This document shows positions 5,219 through 5,470 of a stretch of DNA of 5,470 nt, piece after piece; positions within the stretch are counted from its first letter, which is position 1, and each line of letters begins with the position of its first letter. The notes beneath the pieces were generated by a model. That model saw nothing but the letters and a program-made list of their open reading frames with translations. It searched no databases and was not told the DNA's origin. The stretch lies in NCBI GenBank assembly GCA_017883125.1, contig JADGOD010000038.1, positions 1 to 5,470 on the forward strand, written 5' to 3'. This DNA is from Acidimicrobiales bacterium. Lineage in GTDB: Bacteria; Actinomycetota; Acidimicrobiia; Acidimicrobiales; RAAP-2. A program made the translations under genes and the position numbers.

Positions 5219-5470
5219 TGGCCACCTCCTTGGCTAGATCACGATACGACGTCGCACCGCGGGATTGAGGATCGAAGACCGTGATGGGCTGTCCGAAGGA
5301 CGGGGCCTCCGAGAGACGGACGGTCCGGGGGATCACGGTGGCACAGACCTCGTCGGGGAAGTGCTCCCGCACATCGTTCGCCACGTCTGCGGAGAGGTTC
5401 GTCCTCGAGTCGTACATGGTCAGGACGATCGTTGAGAGCTCGAGGGACTCGTTCAGGTTGGCACCCACCA
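5193..5470 (-). CDS. parA: Chromosome partitioning ATPase ParA, C-terminal part (5' end outside window)
   Basis: The last 92 or so residues of a ParA/Soj-type ATPase that works with ParB to move origins. The frame is open to the window edge, so the start and the Walker A and B motifs are outside. Visible family motifs are IVLTMYDSRTNLSADVANDV, then VIPRTVRLSEAPSFGQPITVFDP, and RGATSYRDLAKEV near the end, all typical of chromosomal ParA C-termini. The short tail ANGAPKRAG ends with TAA at 5193-5195, inside the start of parB. In actinobacteria this pair usually follows rsmG on the origin side, which would lie beyond the right edge. Chromosomal rather than plasmid origin is inferred from the linkage to murJ, trxBA and cwlM. 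Confidence 0.95.
   Translation of the reverse strand, partial: VGANLNESLELSTIVLTMYDSRTNLSADVANDVREHFPDEVCATVIPRTVRLSEAPSFGQPITVFDPQSRGATSYRDLAKEVANGAPKRAG
5222..5231 (-). promoter_or_regulatory. Ribosome binding site of parB, inside the end of parA
   Basis: On the minus strand this reads AAGGAGGTGG, almost full anti-16S complementarity, with the AGGAGG core ending 6 nt before the parB ATG at 5218. It lies within the parA coding region because the two genes overlap. It confirms the parB start. Confidence 0.85.

Noticed and set aside
4622..5284. Plus-strand 220-codon frame opposite parB
   Set aside because: It is antisense to an intact ParB with all hallmark motifs and has no ribosome binding site.

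Overview
This GC-rich, densely coding window looks like a piece of an actinobacterial chromosome close to the replication origin. The gene order murJ - (DegV family) - (small membrane protein) - trxB - trxA - cwlM-like, converging on parB and parA, matches from memory the Mycobacterium tuberculosis order mviN/murJ - sigM - (anti-sigma) - trxB2 - trxC - cwlM - parB - parA. The sigM/anti-sigma pair is absent here, and a DegV protein and a two-helix membrane protein stand in its place. Together with the short MurJ and CwlM C-termini, this suggests a non-mycobacterial actinobacterium, possibly of the Acidimicrobiia. That placement is inference from gene order and family character, not from a search.

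The plus-strand block runs from 1 to 4112. It starts inside murJ (lipid II flippase, C-terminal part only), then a DegV/FakB-type fatty-acid-binding protein, a small two-helix membrane protein, thioredoxin reductase, thioredoxin, and a CwlM-like protein (two peptidoglycan-binding-like repeats plus a degenerate amidase domain). Gaps are 48, 36, 11 and 87 bp, and the last two genes overlap by 4 bp. The 87-bp gap before trxA carries a perfect match to the SigR/SigH thiol-stress promoter consensus (GGAAT, 18-nt spacer, GTT), so trxA and the coupled cwlM probably have their own redox-inducible promoter.

The minus-strand block runs from 5470 down to 4280 and holds the 3' part of parA followed by all of parB, overlapping by 26 bp. 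This is the chromosome partition pair, transcribed towards the plus-strand block. The 167-bp convergent gap (4113-4279) holds no recognisable gene but several inverted repeats, at least one of which may be a shared terminator.

The genes join three jobs: envelope precursor export and control (MurJ, CwlM), thiol redox balance (TrxB, TrxA) and chromosome segregation (ParAB). The most interesting points are the amidase domain that has lost all its zinc ligands and its C-terminal regulatory tail, the lack of a pseudokinase tail on MurJ, and the SigR-type promoter that would tie thioredoxin and the CwlM-like regulator to thiol stress. I see no mobile element, CRISPR array, tRNA or rRNA.
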